Assembly (NCBI GenBank): GCA_910585635.1
Contig: CAJUFE010000049.1
Location: 1-34,309, forward strand
Origin: an uncultured Lachnospiraceae bacterium
GTDB lineage: Bacteria > Bacillota > Clostridia > Lachnospirales > Lachnospiraceae
Length of the DNA stretch: 34,309 nucleotides
Direction: 5' to 3'
Part shown: one piece after another, positions 1 to 9,981 of the stretch
Position numbering within the stretch: position 1 is the first letter of the stretch
How the letters are laid out: every line of letters begins with the position of its first letter
Translations under genes and position numbers: made by a program
Notes under the pieces: model-generated
Database searches by the model: none
Seen by the model: only the letters and a program-made list of their open reading frames with translations
What the model was told of the DNA's origin: nothing

Positions 1-2
1 CC

Positions 3-332
3 CTTGACTATCTGATGTCAGAACGATATTTTGAACCGTCTGCTATGGACAGCTATTTTGAAAAGCAGGATAAGCCGACTGTATTTCTTGTGTTGGGAAA
101 GGAAGTTGTCGTTGATGATGAACGGTTAGCAAAGGCATTATCGAGATTGCCGCAGTTACGACAGGAAGTCCTGCTATTGTATTACTTTGTTGGTTATCGT
201 GATGAAGCTATCGGCAGATTGTACGGGCGTTGCAGAAGTACGATAAACAGTCGGAGAAATGTTGCACTGAAACAGTTACGGAAAGAATGGGAGAGATTGG
301 AACATGAGGAACAAGAAACTGATACCTTTTGA
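3..332 (+). CDS. Sigma-70 region 4 protein of a conjugative element (5' partial)
   Basis: Probably the C-terminal part of a small sigma-70-like regulator carried by Tn916/Tn1549-type conjugative elements. The frame is open to the window edge, so the first ATG in view (position 15) may not be the true start. The region from about residue 30 of the visible part holds a sigma region-4 helix-turn-helix: a segment around LSRLPQLRQEVLLLYYFVGY, then a recognition helix near RCRSTINSRRNVALKQLRK. Its end overlaps the next gene by 29 bases, the tight coupling usual for this pair in such elements. Family members are thought to regulate element transfer or excision genes; that role is inferred here from context. 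Confidence 0.72.
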   Translation, partial: LDYLMSERYFEPSAMDSYFEKQDKPTVFLVLGKEVVVDDERLAKALSRLPQLRQEVLLLYYFVGYRDEAIGRLYGRCRSTINSRRNVALKQLRKEWERLEHEEQETDTF

Positions 333-507
333 GGTAATCGAACGAGCCGTAGCCGGAGAACCGGAAGCGGTAGACGCGGTATTGCGGCACTACACCGCAC
401 ACATCAAATACCTGTCTATGTATAAGGGGTATATCAATGACGATACACAGGACAGATTAAAGGCAAAGCTGGTTGAAGCCATATTGAAATTCCGTTTTGA
501 CCGGTAA
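304..507 (+). CDS. Small HTH protein of a conjugative element (HTH_16-like)
   Basis: A 67-residue protein whose start lies inside the 3' end of the sigma-like gene. The pattern IPFEVIERAVAGEPEAVDAV followed by an aromatic HYTAHI segment and a basic C-terminus resembles the small helix-turn-helix proteins found after the sigma-like gene in Tn916/Tn1549 relatives. In intact elements an excisionase and an integrase normally follow; neither is present here, so the element is either truncated or of a variant type. Function (element regulation) is inferred from family and position. Confidence 0.75.
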   Translation: MRNKKLIPFEVIERAVAGEPEAVDAVLRHYTAHIKYLSMYKGYINDDTQDRLKAKLVEAILKFRFDR

Positions 508-512
508 TAGGT

Positions 513-584
513 AGCAAAGACAGGAAAAGCTGTCAAGGGTAAACTTTGCGCTACGCGCCCTTGACAGTTTTTCCTGTCTTTGCT
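513..584. repeat. 27-bp near-perfect inverted repeat
   Basis: Positions 513-539 and 558-584 are reverse complements with one mismatch (a G-T wobble in RNA), separated by an 18-base loop. The arms begin AGCAAAGACAGG. It lies six bases after the HTH gene stop. It could be a strong RNA hairpin ending the conjugative-element operon or a protein-binding site near the element end. Confidence 0.85.
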
Positions 585-597
585 GTTGGGCAGTCAA

Positions 598-629
598 GAG
601 GGCGAAATCAGCAGACTGCTTTCGCCCTC
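598..629 (+). terminator. Hairpin downstream of the conjugative-element genes
   Basis: Ten paired bases (598-607 with 620-629, GAGGGCGAAA/TTTCGCCCTC) and a small inner GCA/TGC pairing. It follows the 27-bp inverted repeat closely. There is no long T run (an ATTTATTA stretch follows), so it is a terminator-like structure rather than a certain terminator. Confidence 0.5.
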
Positions 630-951
630 AATTTATTATGGGGATTGTTACGCAGTAGAGGTTATTTTGTCCTTGATTTATGCGGCTTTGTGAGCATTGA
701 AATGACGGGACAAGGGTTTTATATGTCTGCCCTCAAAAATGGCGTTCCATTGCGTAACAGAAATGAAAAACAATTATTTTTAACTTCATTTTTTAAATCA
801 TGTATGGTAGATAACCTGTTTTACAAATCGTTATATAAATATAGTGCTTTTATTATCCTAAATAATTGTATATAAACTGGAATTCAAATAAGATTTCTTT
901 TAATTTAGAACAACAATATTGCATATAATGCAATAAATTTACAAGAATATA
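630..951. other. Gene-free AT-rich spacer
   Basis: No convincing gene: the 109-codon frame across it has no ribosome-binding site and no recognisable protein character. It contains a 9-bp inverted repeat, TGTTACGCA (646-654) and TGCGTAACA (751-759), about 100 bases apart. It marks the junction between conjugative-element sequence and the defence island. Confidence 0.5.
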
Positions 952-979
952 TTGACTTATACAAGAAAAGTGGTAAAAT
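952..979 (+). promoter_or_regulatory. Promoter for the wHTH-NDT-like gene
   Basis: TTGACT (952-957), 16 bases, then TAAAAT (974-979) preceded by TG (extended -10). The predicted start is only about 20 bases before the ATG, giving a short leader that is mostly the ribosome-binding site GAAAGGAG. Confidence 0.65.
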
Positions 980-1002
980 ATAGTAGAAAGGAGCGTGTAA
1001 AC

Positions 1003-1938
1003 ATGACAAAAAGTGCAAGAATACAAGAAAAAATTATAGAGTTTCTTGCAGACGGATGTCCGCATACTGTACAAGAAATAAAGAGTTTCCTAGTGCGAGT
1101 TGGAATTTCTGATTATTCAGAAGGACAGTTTTCCGGTTCAATAAACACATTACTTAGAAACAAGTCTATTAAAAAGATGGACAGAGGAATTTACGTTATA
1201 AACCAAAATCAAGGGGGTATATCTTTTATGAAAACATGTTTTGTAGTATCGCCTATTGGAGATGTAGGAAGTGAAACAAGAATCAATGCGGACAAGCTAT
1301 TCAAGTATATTATTAGTCCTGTTTGTGAAAGTTGTGGTTTTGAAGCAGTGCGTGTAGACCAAATTAACGATTCAGATTCAATTACACAAACTATTATTGA
1401 TAAGCTTTTATCGTCAGAACTTGTCATAGCTGATATTTCTGGTCATAACCCAAATGTATTTTATGAAATGGGATATAGAAAATGTACGGACAGACCTATC
1501 ATTCATCTTAAGAAAAAGGGAGAGAGCATACCGTTTGACGTAAATACAGTAAGAACTTTTGAATATGATTTAACTGATTTGGATAATGTAGAGGAAACCA
1601 AAAAGCGTTTAGAGCAAACAATAGGAACATTTTCTTTTGAAATTCAAGATAATACGCTTGGACAAGATGAAGAACAAAGCAGGCAGATATTTTCTCAAGG
1701 TATTCTTACTATGTTATACCAAATTCAGGATTCTATTACTGAATTAAAAGAACAAATAAGCAAAAAAGATACAGAAACTATTCAAGCAATAATGCAAACC
1801 AGTTTAAATAATGTGCAAAAGGAAGAATCTACAGATACGATTATGATGAAAATGCTGTTACCAGAATTGCTTAAAAACCCAGAATCATTTCAAAATCTTA
1901 TGCAGATGGCAGAAATAGCCAGTAAATCGAAAAAATGA
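1003..1938 (+). CDS. Winged-HTH plus nucleoside-2-deoxyribosyltransferase-like protein
   Basis: A 311-residue protein. The ATG at 1003 was chosen because GAAAGGAG lies just before it and the promoter overlaps the longer frame. Residues 1-70 look like a winged helix (CPHTVQEIKSFL, SGSINTLLRN, then DRGIYVI). From about residue 76 comes a Rossmann-like domain: CFVVSPIGD, a regularly spaced core, then VIADISGHNPNVFYEMGYR. The NPNVFYE(M/L)G motif matches the nucleoside deoxyribosyltransferase/DRHyd fold, where the Glu is the catalytic nucleophile; this fold occurs in nucleotide-targeting conflict proteins and is related to TIR domains. Residues 215-311 are helical and charged. ATG 1228, preceded by AAGGGGGT, could give an effector-only product. 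It is monocistronic, with its own promoter and terminator. A defence role is inferred. Confidence 0.7.
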   Translation: MTKSARIQEKIIEFLADGCPHTVQEIKSFLVRVGISDYSEGQFSGSINTLLRNKSIKKMDRGIYVINQNQGGISFMKTCFVVSPIGDVGSETRINADKLFKYIISPVCESCGFEAVRVDQINDSDSITQTIIDKLLSSELVIADISGHNPNVFYEMGYRKCTDRPIIHLKKKGESIPFDVNTVRTFEYDLTDLDNVEETKKRLEQTIGTFSFEIQDNTLGQDEEQSRQIFSQGILTMLYQIQDSITELKEQISKKDTETIQAIMQTSLNNVQKEESTDTIMMKMLLPELLKNPESFQNLMQMAEIASKSKK

Positions 1939-1939
1939 A

Positions 1940-1983
1940 TAAAGACGAGTGGAAAGCGATATGAGCTTTTCACTCGTTCTTTA
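1940..1983 (+). terminator. Rho-independent terminator after the wHTH-NDT-like gene
   Basis: TAAAGACGAGTG (1940-1951) pairs with CACTCGTTCTTTA (1971-1983) with one bulge, and an inner GAAAGC/GCTTTT pairing extends the stem. It starts two bases after the stop codon and ends in TTCTTTATTT. Confidence 0.8.
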
Positions 1984-2355
1984 TTTGCACCCTGTTTGTC
2001 AGCGTTAATGATAAGTTATTGTAAATACTTCCTTATCACCGTAAAACTAAGGGTTCAGCGGATTTGGGGTGGAAATGGATGTGTGTTTTTGTTTCCGTAG
2101 AGCGACTGTGAGGGAACTGATTTACCCAGGGGGATAGGCTTTGGATAGAGCGAGAGTTATCTTTTGGCGAAAGTCTATTATTTGGCAAAACAGATAAAGC
2201 GAGAGAATATATGCATTTGAACATTAAAAAAATAAAATAAGTTTTTAGGGAAAGTCTGGCATTACATTTTTCTTGAATGAAATGTAATGCCGCTTTTCTT
2301 TGGACTAGCCGTTGTTTGAAAGACAAGACTCTGTATTTCAAATTATGTTTTCGAA
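1984..2355. other. Gene-free spacer with a terminator-like hairpin
   Basis: No supported gene. The clearest element is a 12-bp perfect inverted repeat, GGCATTACATTT (2258-2269) and AAATGTAATGCC (2280-2291), followed by GCTTTTCTTT. It looks like a terminator insulating the restriction operon from upstream transcription. Confidence 0.6.
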
Positions 2356-2384
2356 TTGAAAAATTCACTTTTACGTGATATACT
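2356..2384 (+). promoter_or_regulatory. Promoter of the Type I restriction-modification operon
   Basis: TTGAAA (2356-2361), exactly 17 bases, TATACT (2379-2384) preceded by TG. It lies 38 bases before the start of the XRE regulator, which could be an autoregulator of this site. Confidence 0.65.
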
Positions 2385-2421
2385 TATCTTATATTTACTG
2401 ATAGGAAAATGGAGGCATGGC

Positions 2422-2649
2422 ATGGCAGTCAGCTATAAGAAATTATTCCATTTATTAATAGAGAAAGATATGACGAATGCACAGTTGCAGCAGGAAGCTG
2501 GTTTTTCTGCAAATATCATTACACGATTGAAGCGAGGTGGGTATATTTCTCTCGAAAGTGTGGAAAGTATCTGCCGTGTTTTGAACTGTGGCGTGGACGA
2601 TATTTTGGAATTTATCCCGGAGGATAACGGAGGAAAAGAGAATGGTTGA
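2422..2649 (+). CDS. XRE-family HTH regulator of the RM operon
   Basis: A 75-residue Cro/CI-type DNA-binding protein. GGAGG at 2411-2415 fixes the ATG at 2422. The helix-turn-helix is seen as MTNAQLQQEAGFSANIITRL (recognition helix) followed by GGYISLESVESICRVLNCGVDDI, the usual XRE ending. The stop overlaps the start of hsdM by eight bases, so the two are translationally coupled. By analogy with controller proteins of restriction systems it probably tunes expression of the operon so that methylation precedes cutting; this is inference from position. Confidence 0.85.
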   Translation: MAVSYKKLFHLLIEKDMTNAQLQQEAGFSANIITRLKRGGYISLESVESICRVLNCGVDDILEFIPEDNGGKENG

Positions 2650-4204
2650 TACAAAAAAGGAACAAGAGCGTGATGAACTGCATCGCGCAATTTGGGCAAT
2701 TGCAGATGAACTGCGGGGAGCAGTAGATGGATGGGACTTTAAAAATTATGTTCTTGGAACAATGTTCTATCGATATATTTCTGAAAATTTGTGCAATTAC
2801 ATAAACAATGGTGAGGTAGATGCAGGCAATACTGATTTTGATTTTGCCAAAATGCCGGATGAGGATGCGGAAGAGGCACGAGACGGATTGGTAGAAGAAA
2901 AAGGATTTTTTATTTTGCCAAGCGAGTTGTTCTGCAATGTTCGTGCCAACGCTGCAAATGATGAGAATTTGAATGAAACACTGGAGCGTGTATTCCGTCA
3001 TATTGAGGAATCAGCGAAAGGCAGTGAGGCTGAGAGTGATTTTGCAGGACTGTTCGATGATTATGATGTTAACAGCAATAAATTGGGTTCTACCGTTGCA
3101 AAGCGTAATGAAAAACTCGTGAAATTGCTGAATGGTGTGGGTGAAATGAATCTCGGAGATGTCAAAGATCATTCCATTGATGCTTTTGGTGATGCATATG
3201 AATACCTTATGACGATGTATGCATCCAATGCCGGAAAGTCTGGTGGTGAATTCTTCACTCCGGCAGATGTGTCTGAACTGCTTACACGGCTTGGGACTGT
3301 GGGAAAAACAGAAATTAATAAAGTATATGATCCGGCCTGCGGTTCAGGTTCTCTGCTCTTGAAAGCTGAGAAAATTCTCGGTAAGGATGCCATCCGCAAT
3401 GGTTTCTACGGACAGGAAATTAATATTACTACCTACAATCTGTGCCGTATCAATATGTTCTTGCATGATGTAGGATTTGATAAATTTGATATTGCCTGTG
3501 AGGACACTCTCATTAGTCCGCAGCATTGGGATGACGAGCCGTTTGAACTGATCGTTTCCAATCCCCCATATTCTATCAAATGGGCAGGGGATGAGAATCC
3601 GCTTCTGATCAATGATCCGCGTTTTGCTCCTGCGGGAGTGCTGGCACCGAAGAGTAAAGCAGATATGGCATTTATCATGCACAGCTTGTCGTGGCTTGCA
3701 TCAAATGGCACGGCTGCCATTGTATGCTTTCCGGGCATTATGTATCGTGGCGGTGCGGAACAGAAAATCCGTAAGTACCTGATTGATAACAACTATGTGG
3801 ATTGCGTGATTCAGTTGCCAAGTAATCTGTTTTTTGGTACTTCGATTGCGACTTGTATCATGGTAATGAAAAAGAACAAAGCGGATAATAAGACGCTGTT
3901 CATTGATGCAACAAGCGAATGTGTGAAGGTTACGAACAATAATAAGCTGACATCAGAAAATATAGAGCGTATTGTGGATGTGTTTGCAAAACGTGAAGAG
4001 GTCGAGCATTTTGCACATCTGGCAAGCTACGAGGAAGTGTCTGGCAACGATTACAATTTATCGGTGTCCACATATGTTGAAGCAGAGGATACCAGAGAGA
4101 AAATCGATATTGTGAAGCTAAATGCAGAAATAAAAGAAATAGTGGCGCGTGAACAGATTCTTCGTGATGAAATTGATAAGATTATCGCAGAAATCGAGGT
4201 GTAA
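2642..4204 (+). CDS. hsdM: Type I restriction-modification methyltransferase subunit
   Basis: A 520-residue DNA adenine-N6 methyltransferase subunit. With HsdS it forms the modification enzyme, and with HsdR added the restriction complex. The S-adenosylmethionine motif I is DPACGSG starting at residue 230, and the catalytic motif IV is NPPY starting at residue 307. The N-terminal 150 residues match the helical HsdM_N domain (GWDFKNYVLGTMFYRYISEN). The motif spacing and length are normal for the family. ATG 2642 was chosen because GGAGG lies 5' of it, inside the end of the XRE gene. The stop is followed with no gap by the start of the next open frame, so the operon is contiguous. Confidence 0.95.
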   Translation: MVDTKKEQERDELHRAIWAIADELRGAVDGWDFKNYVLGTMFYRYISENLCNYINNGEVDAGNTDFDFAKMPDEDAEEARDGLVEEKGFFILPSELFCNVRANAANDENLNETLERVFRHIEESAKGSEAESDFAGLFDDYDVNSNKLGSTVAKRNEKLVKLLNGVGEMNLGDVKDHSIDAFGDAYEYLMTMYASNAGKSGGEFFTPADVSELLTRLGTVGKTEINKVYDPACGSGSLLLKAEKILGKDAIRNGFYGQEINITTYNLCRINMFLHDVGFDKFDIACEDTLISPQHWDDEPFELIVSNPPYSIKWAGDENPLLINDPRFAPAGVLAPKSKADMAFIMHSLSWLASNGTAAIVCFPGIMYRGGAEQKIRKYLIDNNYVDCVIQLPSNLFFGTSIATCIMVMKKNKADNKTLFIDATSECVKVTNNNKLTSENIERIVDVFAKREEVEHFAHLASYEEVSGNDYNLSVSTYVEAEDTREKIDIVKLNAEIKEIVAREQILRDEIDKIIAEIEV

Positions 4205-4807
4205 ATGATAATTCGACTGGTTCAGGATATAAGAAAGGCATTGGAAAACGAACTATATTTTGTAGCATTAAGTTCTGCACTCACCTTGCCAGACATCTGT
4301 GGTAAGGCTGCGTATCCAACAGAGCGAAGCAGCAGAAAACGATACATTTTATGGTATGACGAAGAAATAGGTAAATATGGAAAGAATTCAGAAGATAAAG
4401 ATGATATGCCGGAGAGGTAATTTATAGTTTACGCTGTTCGTTGTTACACGAAGGAAATCCCAATATGAAAAATGACAGTTTACGAACTAATCAACCTATA
4501 AATCATTTTTCGTTGGTTATTGAAAAAGCTAAACCGCTTGATATTTATTCAGATGCTAGCGCTATAACTCAATTTGGAAATGAACAGAGACGTGAATATA
4601 GGATGAATGTTAGAAGAATATGCATGATTTTATGTAATGTAGCAGAAGCCTATTATAAAGAGAATAGAGATAAATTCCATTTCAATTATGAAATTATTGA
4701 TTGGGACGAAGTTACATCACATTTGCCGCCAATAGATATGGAGAAAGTTTTTGCAGAGCTGGCTAAAAGTGATAATGAATTTTTTCAAGGAAGGAAAATG
4801 GGCGAAA

Positions 4808-4815
<8 letters not shown>
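4205..4815 (+). pseudogene. Frameshifted HEPN-like gene between hsdM and hsdS
   Basis: Two frames that make one protein. The first (4205-4420) begins MIIRLVQDIRKALENELYFV and stops at TAA 4418-4420. The second is open from 4405 and reads GEVIYSLRCSLLHEGNP before continuing to 4815. The continuation fits proteins of about 200 residues that I recall beside Type I operons, in which a short peptide sits between MP and GEV. A deletion of about 10 bases between short CCG repeats near 4409 would explain the shift. The joined protein has an RCSLLH (Rx4H) motif typical of HEPN ribonuclease/toxin domains. TTG 4441 could start a C-terminal fragment, but the motif lies across that point. The start abuts the hsdM stop and the end overlaps hsdS by 8 bases. 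Confidence 0.7.
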
Positions 4816-6046
<1,231 letters not shown>

Positions 6047-6059
6047 GCTCATTCAGTAT

Positions 6060-6680
6060 GTGTTTGGATATGTTACACTGCCGATGGGAAGCTTATTTGA
6101 TTTCCGTAATGGATTGAGTAAGGGAAAGGATTTTTTTGGCTCGGGAATTCCTTTTATCAGATATACGGATGTTTATAATAACAGGTTTCTTAAAAAAGAA
6201 GATATTACTGCATTGGTTGAATGCACTCCTGCCGAAATTGAAAAGTTGGGAGTTCATCGTGGAGATGTATTTTTTACCAGAACATCAGAGACAGCAGAGG
6301 ATGTGGGTTGGTCATCAGTAATGCTTGATGATATTGGTGATTGTGTATTTAATGGATTTACCATTAAGGCAACTCCAAAAACAAATTATTTGTTGCCGGA
6401 ATATTGTGCATTTTGTTTTGCAACTGAAGATTTCAGAAAGTATGTTACAAGCCATTGTGCATTTACAACCAGAGCGTCCTTAGTGGGAAAAACGATAGCA
6501 GAGTATCAGCTTGCGATTCCGAGTATAGAAAAACAGCAGGAGATTGTAAATGCGTTAAATAAATTTCATAGCCTTTGCAATGACCTGTCCACAGGACTTC
6601 CGGCAGAGATCGAAGCACGTCAGAAACAATACGAATATTATAGGGATAAGTTGTTATCTTTCAAAGAATTACAAAAGTAA
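6060..6680 (+). CDS. Third TRD half-specificity gene, fused to hsdS by phase variation
   Basis: A 206-codon frame from GTG 6060. Its open frame actually reaches back through ELSAIKLIQYVFGYV into the GACA tract without a stop, showing that it is an hsdS extension. It encodes one TRD (GSLFDFRNGLSKGKDFFGSG, then IPFIRYTDV, GDVFFTRTSETAEDVGW and IAEYQLAIPSIEKQQEIV) and a conserved helix with LPAEIEARQKQYEYYRD, which repeats the end of hsdS (5885-5950 against 6597-6662). No good ribosome-binding site precedes GTG 6060, so it may be silent in the 14-unit state. Fused, it would give a 622-residue protein with TRD1-TRD2-TRD3. As a separate half-S protein it could in principle dimerise. Confidence 0.85.
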   Translation: MFGYVTLPMGSLFDFRNGLSKGKDFFGSGIPFIRYTDVYNNRFLKKEDITALVECTPAEIEKLGVHRGDVFFTRTSETAEDVGWSSVMLDDIGDCVFNGFTIKATPKTNYLLPEYCAFCFATEDFRKYVTSHCAFTTRASLVGKTIAEYQLAIPSIEKQQEIVNALNKFHSLCNDLSTGLPAEIEARQKQYEYYRDKLLSFKELQK

Positions 6681-6692
6681 AGGGGCGAAGAG

Positions 6693-9600
6693 ATGCCGTA
6701 CTTTAACATTGTAGCGGAGACATCAGAGAATACCGTTGTCACAGAATATGAGCCTGTCAAGAAGTGTTCTGGCAGTTACCAGAGCGAAGCGGAACTGGAA
6801 CAGGAGTTTATCCGTCTGCTCTGTGAACAGGGATACGAATATCTGCCTATTCATACGGAGAAAGGCCTGATTGCTAATCTCCGTAAGAAATTAGAGGAAC
6901 TGAACAGCTATCAGTTTTCGGACACAGAGTGGGATGACTTTTTCAAAAATGCCGTTGCCAATTCCAATGAGCATATCGTGGAAAAGACCCGGAAGATACA
7001 GGAAGATAATGTTCAAGTCCTGACCCGTGATGATGGTTCTTCCAAGAATATTACACTTATAAATAAAAAGAACATCCATAATAACAGGTTGCAGGTAATC
7101 AACCAGTACAAGGTGAATGCTGCCCAAGGCAGCAGAGAGGGCAACCTGGGCTGTGTGATTGGCACAGACAACAGCGCAAAGCATGATAACCGCTATGATG
7201 TTACGATTCTTGTCAATGGTCTGCCTCTTGTACATATTGAGCTGAAACGTAGAGGAGTAGCCATCCGCGAGGCATTCAACCAGATCAACCGCTATCAGAG
7301 GGATTCTTTCTGGGCAGGATGCGGACTGTATGAGTATATTCAGATTTTTGTTATTTCCAATGGAACGAATACGAAATATTATTCCAACAGTACCAGACGG
7401 AATGCGGAAAAAGAGCATGAGAAAAAAGGAGCGAGTAAAACCAAGACCAGTAACAGTTTTGAGTTTACCTGTTTTTGGGCAGATGCCAATAACCGTGTTA
7501 TTCCGGATCTGATTGATTTTACAAAGACCTTTTTCGCAAGGCACACGATTCTGAATATTCTTACGAAGTACTGCGTTTTTACGTCCGAGGATATGCTGAT
7601 GGTTATGCGTCCGTACCAGATTACAGCTACGGAACGAATCCTCAATCGTATCGAAATTGCCAATAATTATAAGAAATACGGCAGTGTCGAGGGTGGTGGT
7701 TACATCTGGCATACCACAGGTTCCGGTAAAACGCTGACTTCATTTAAGACCGCAAGGCTTGCATCGAAGTTGTCGTATATTGATAAGGTGCTGTTTGTGG
7801 TTGATCGAAAAGATCTGGATTATCAGACCATGAAAGAATATGACCGCTTTGAAAAGGGCGCTGCCAATAGCAATACTTCGACTACCATATTAAAACGTCA
7901 GTTGGAAGACCAAGATGCGCATATTATTATTACTACAATACAGAAACTGGCTACTTTTATAAAAAAGAATCCGGGGCATGAAGTGTATATGAAGCACATC
8001 GTCATTATTTTTGATGAATGTCACCGCAGCCAGTTCGGAGATATGCACGCGGCTATTGTAAAGAACTTTAAGAAATACCATCTGTTCGGATTTACAGGAA
8101 CACCGATTTTCTCCGTAAATTCTGGCAGAGCAAAGAATCCGGAGTTCTTTACTACAGGACAAACCTTTGGAGATCAGCTTCACAGCTACACAATTGTGGA
8201 TGCTATCAACGATAAAAATGTCCTTCCATTTCGAGTAGACTATATTAAGACGATGGATACGGATGAGGAAATCACAGATGAGATGGTCTGGGATATTAAC
8301 CGGGAGAAGGTTATGATGGCTCCTGAGCGTATCCGTATCGTGACGCGGTATATATTGGAACATTTTGACCAGAAGACTTACCGTGGAGATAAAACCTACA
8401 TATACAATACATTGACTAATATTGCAGAGGTAGCGTCTGCGGGGCGTGATGAAGTGGAGGAGATTAAGCGGAAACAGCGTATCAGCGGGTTCAATTCTAT
8501 CTTTGCAGTATCGAGCGTACCGATGGCAAAATTGTATTATCAGGAATTCAAGAAGCAGATGGCTGCAGACCCGACCAAGAAACTGCGCATTGCGACCATA
8601 TTCAGTTATGGTGCAAATGAAGAAGAGTCAGACGGCATTTTAGATGAGGAAAATTCTGAGGATACTTCCGCTCTTGATCAGTCGTCCAGAGATTTTCTGG
8701 AAGATGCAATCAAGGACTATAATGAAATGTTCCATACAAGCTATGATACCTCCAGCGAAAAGTTTCAGAATTACTATAAAGATGTGTCGCTTCGTATGAA
8801 GAATAAGGAATTGGATATCCTGATCGTAGTAAATATGTTCCTTACAGGTTTTGACGCCACAACTATGAATACGCTGTGGGTGGATAAGAATCTGAAGATG
8901 CACGGTTTGATACAGGCATTCTCCCGTACCAATCGTATCTTGAATTCCATTAAAACCTTTGGAAATATTGTTTGCTTCCGTAATCTGCAAAAGCGTGTGG
9001 ACAGCACCATTTCCTTGTTTGGGAATAAGAATGCCGGAGGTATTGTTCTGCTGCAGAGTTTTAAGGATTATTACTATGGTTATGAGTCTGTCGATGGAAA
9101 GCAGATGCCGGGATATGTGGACCTGATGGAAGAATTGAATCATAATTTTCCGCTGTCAGAACTGCAAATTGTCGGAGAGCAGAACCAGAAAGACTTTATT
9201 GCGCTGTTTGGCGCAATTCTCCGTATGCGGAATCTCTTGATTTCTTTTGATGAGTTTAAGGGCAATGAACTGATTTCCGAGCGTGATTTGCAGGATTATC
9301 TCGGACGCTATCAGGATTTGCGGGATGAATGGAAGCGTAAACGTCAGGAGAGTACGGACATCACAGATGATGTGGTCTTCGAAATTGAGCTGATTCGGCA
9401 GATAGAGATCAATATTGATTATATACTTATGCTCGTAAAGAAGTACCATGATACCCACTGTGAAGATAAGGAAGTGCTGATAACTATCAACAAGGCAATT
9501 GACGCTAGCCCGGAACTGCGGAGCAAGAAAAAACTCATAGAAACTTTTATTGCAGGAATCAATGACGTAGATGATGTTATGAATGAGTGGCATGAGTTTG

Positions 9601-9950
9601 TGGTGGAACAGCGCGAACGCGATCTTGATACGATTATTGCAGAAGAAAAACTGAAGCCGGAAGATACCCGGAAGTTTATGGAGAATGCGTTTCGGGATGG
9701 AGAAATTAAAACAGCCGGGACAGACATAGATAAGCTCATGCCTCCGATCTCCCGCTTTGGCGGCGGTGGCAGGGCGAAGAAAAAACAGGGTGTTATTGAT
9801 AAGTTGAAGACATTTTTTGAAAAATATTTTGGCATTGGCGGTTCTGCACCCTTTACCGAACCGAGACATAAGGTGATCACTTATGACTTTGATAGACAGG
9901 AGACGTTGTCGATGGTAGCAGAATCCAAAACGCCATACGGAGAAAAATAA
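6693..9950 (+). CDS. hsdR: Type I restriction endonuclease/translocase subunit
   Basis: A 1085-residue motor-nuclease subunit that translocates DNA and cuts it when the site is unmethylated. The PD-(D/E)XK nuclease site is D169 with E183-x-K185 (RYDVTILVNGLPLVHIELKR). The superfamily 2 translocase follows: Walker A TTGSGKT at 341-347, DECH at 441-444, FGFTGTP soon after, and a motif VI region with LIQAFSRTNRI. The C-terminal 250 residues are helical, as needed to dock on the methylase. The gene starts 12 bases after the third-TRD frame with AGGGGCGAAGAG before the ATG, and appears intact, so the operon should be active. It ends in a helical region, IDKLKTFFEKYFG, and the usual short tail. Confidence 0.96.
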   Translation: MPYFNIVAETSENTVVTEYEPVKKCSGSYQSEAELEQEFIRLLCEQGYEYLPIHTEKGLIANLRKKLEELNSYQFSDTEWDDFFKNAVANSNEHIVEKTRKIQEDNVQVLTRDDGSSKNITLINKKNIHNNRLQVINQYKVNAAQGSREGNLGCVIGTDNSAKHDNRYDVTILVNGLPLVHIELKRRGVAIREAFNQINRYQRDSFWAGCGLYEYIQIFVISNGTNTKYYSNSTRRNAEKEHEKKGASKTKTSNSFEFTCFWADANNRVIPDLIDFTKTFFARHTILNILTKYCVFTSEDMLMVMRPYQITATERILNRIEIANNYKKYGSVEGGGYIWHTTGSGKTLTSFKTARLASKLSYIDKVLFVVDRKDLDYQTMKEYDRFEKGAANSNTSTTILKRQLEDQDAHIIITTIQKLATFIKKNPGHEVYMKHIVIIFDECHRSQFGDMHAAIVKNFKKYHLFGFTGTPIFSVNSGRAKNPEFFTTGQTFGDQLHSYTIVDAINDKNVLPFRVDYIKTMDTDEEITDEMVWDINREKVMMAPERIRIVTRYILEHFDQKTYRGDKTYIYNTLTNIAEVASAGRDEVEEIKRKQRISGFNSIFAVSSVPMAKLYYQEFKKQMAADPTKKLRIATIFSYGANEEESDGILDEENSEDTSALDQSSRDFLEDAIKDYNEMFHTSYDTSSEKFQNYYKDVSLRMKNKELDILIVVNMFLTGFDATTMNTLWVDKNLKMHGLIQAFSRTNRILNSIKTFGNIVCFRNLQKRVDSTISLFGNKNAGGIVLLQSFKDYYYGYESVDGKQMPGYVDLMEELNHNFPLSELQIVGEQNQKDFIALFGAILRMRNLLISFDEFKGNELISERDLQDYLGRYQDLRDEWKRKRQESTDITDDVVFEIELIRQIEINIDYILMLVKKYHDTHCEDKEVLITINKAIDASPELRSKKKLIETFIAGINDVDDVMNEWHEFVVEQRERDLDTIIAEEKLKPEDTRKFMENAFRDGEIKTAGTDIDKLMPPISRFGGGGRAKKKQGVIDKLKTFFEKYFGIGGSAPFTEPRHKVITYDFDRQETLSMVAESKTPYGEK

Positions 9951-9981
9951 ATCCTAAATGTGAAAAATTTTGCTGTGCCAT

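Noticed and set aside
546..875. Plus-strand 109-codon open frame after the conjugative-element genes
   Set aside because: It starts in the arm of the inverted repeat, has no ribosome-binding site and no protein-like pattern.
6891..7712. Minus-strand 273-codon frame
   Set aside because: Antisense to hsdR, which is intact with all motifs; no start signal.
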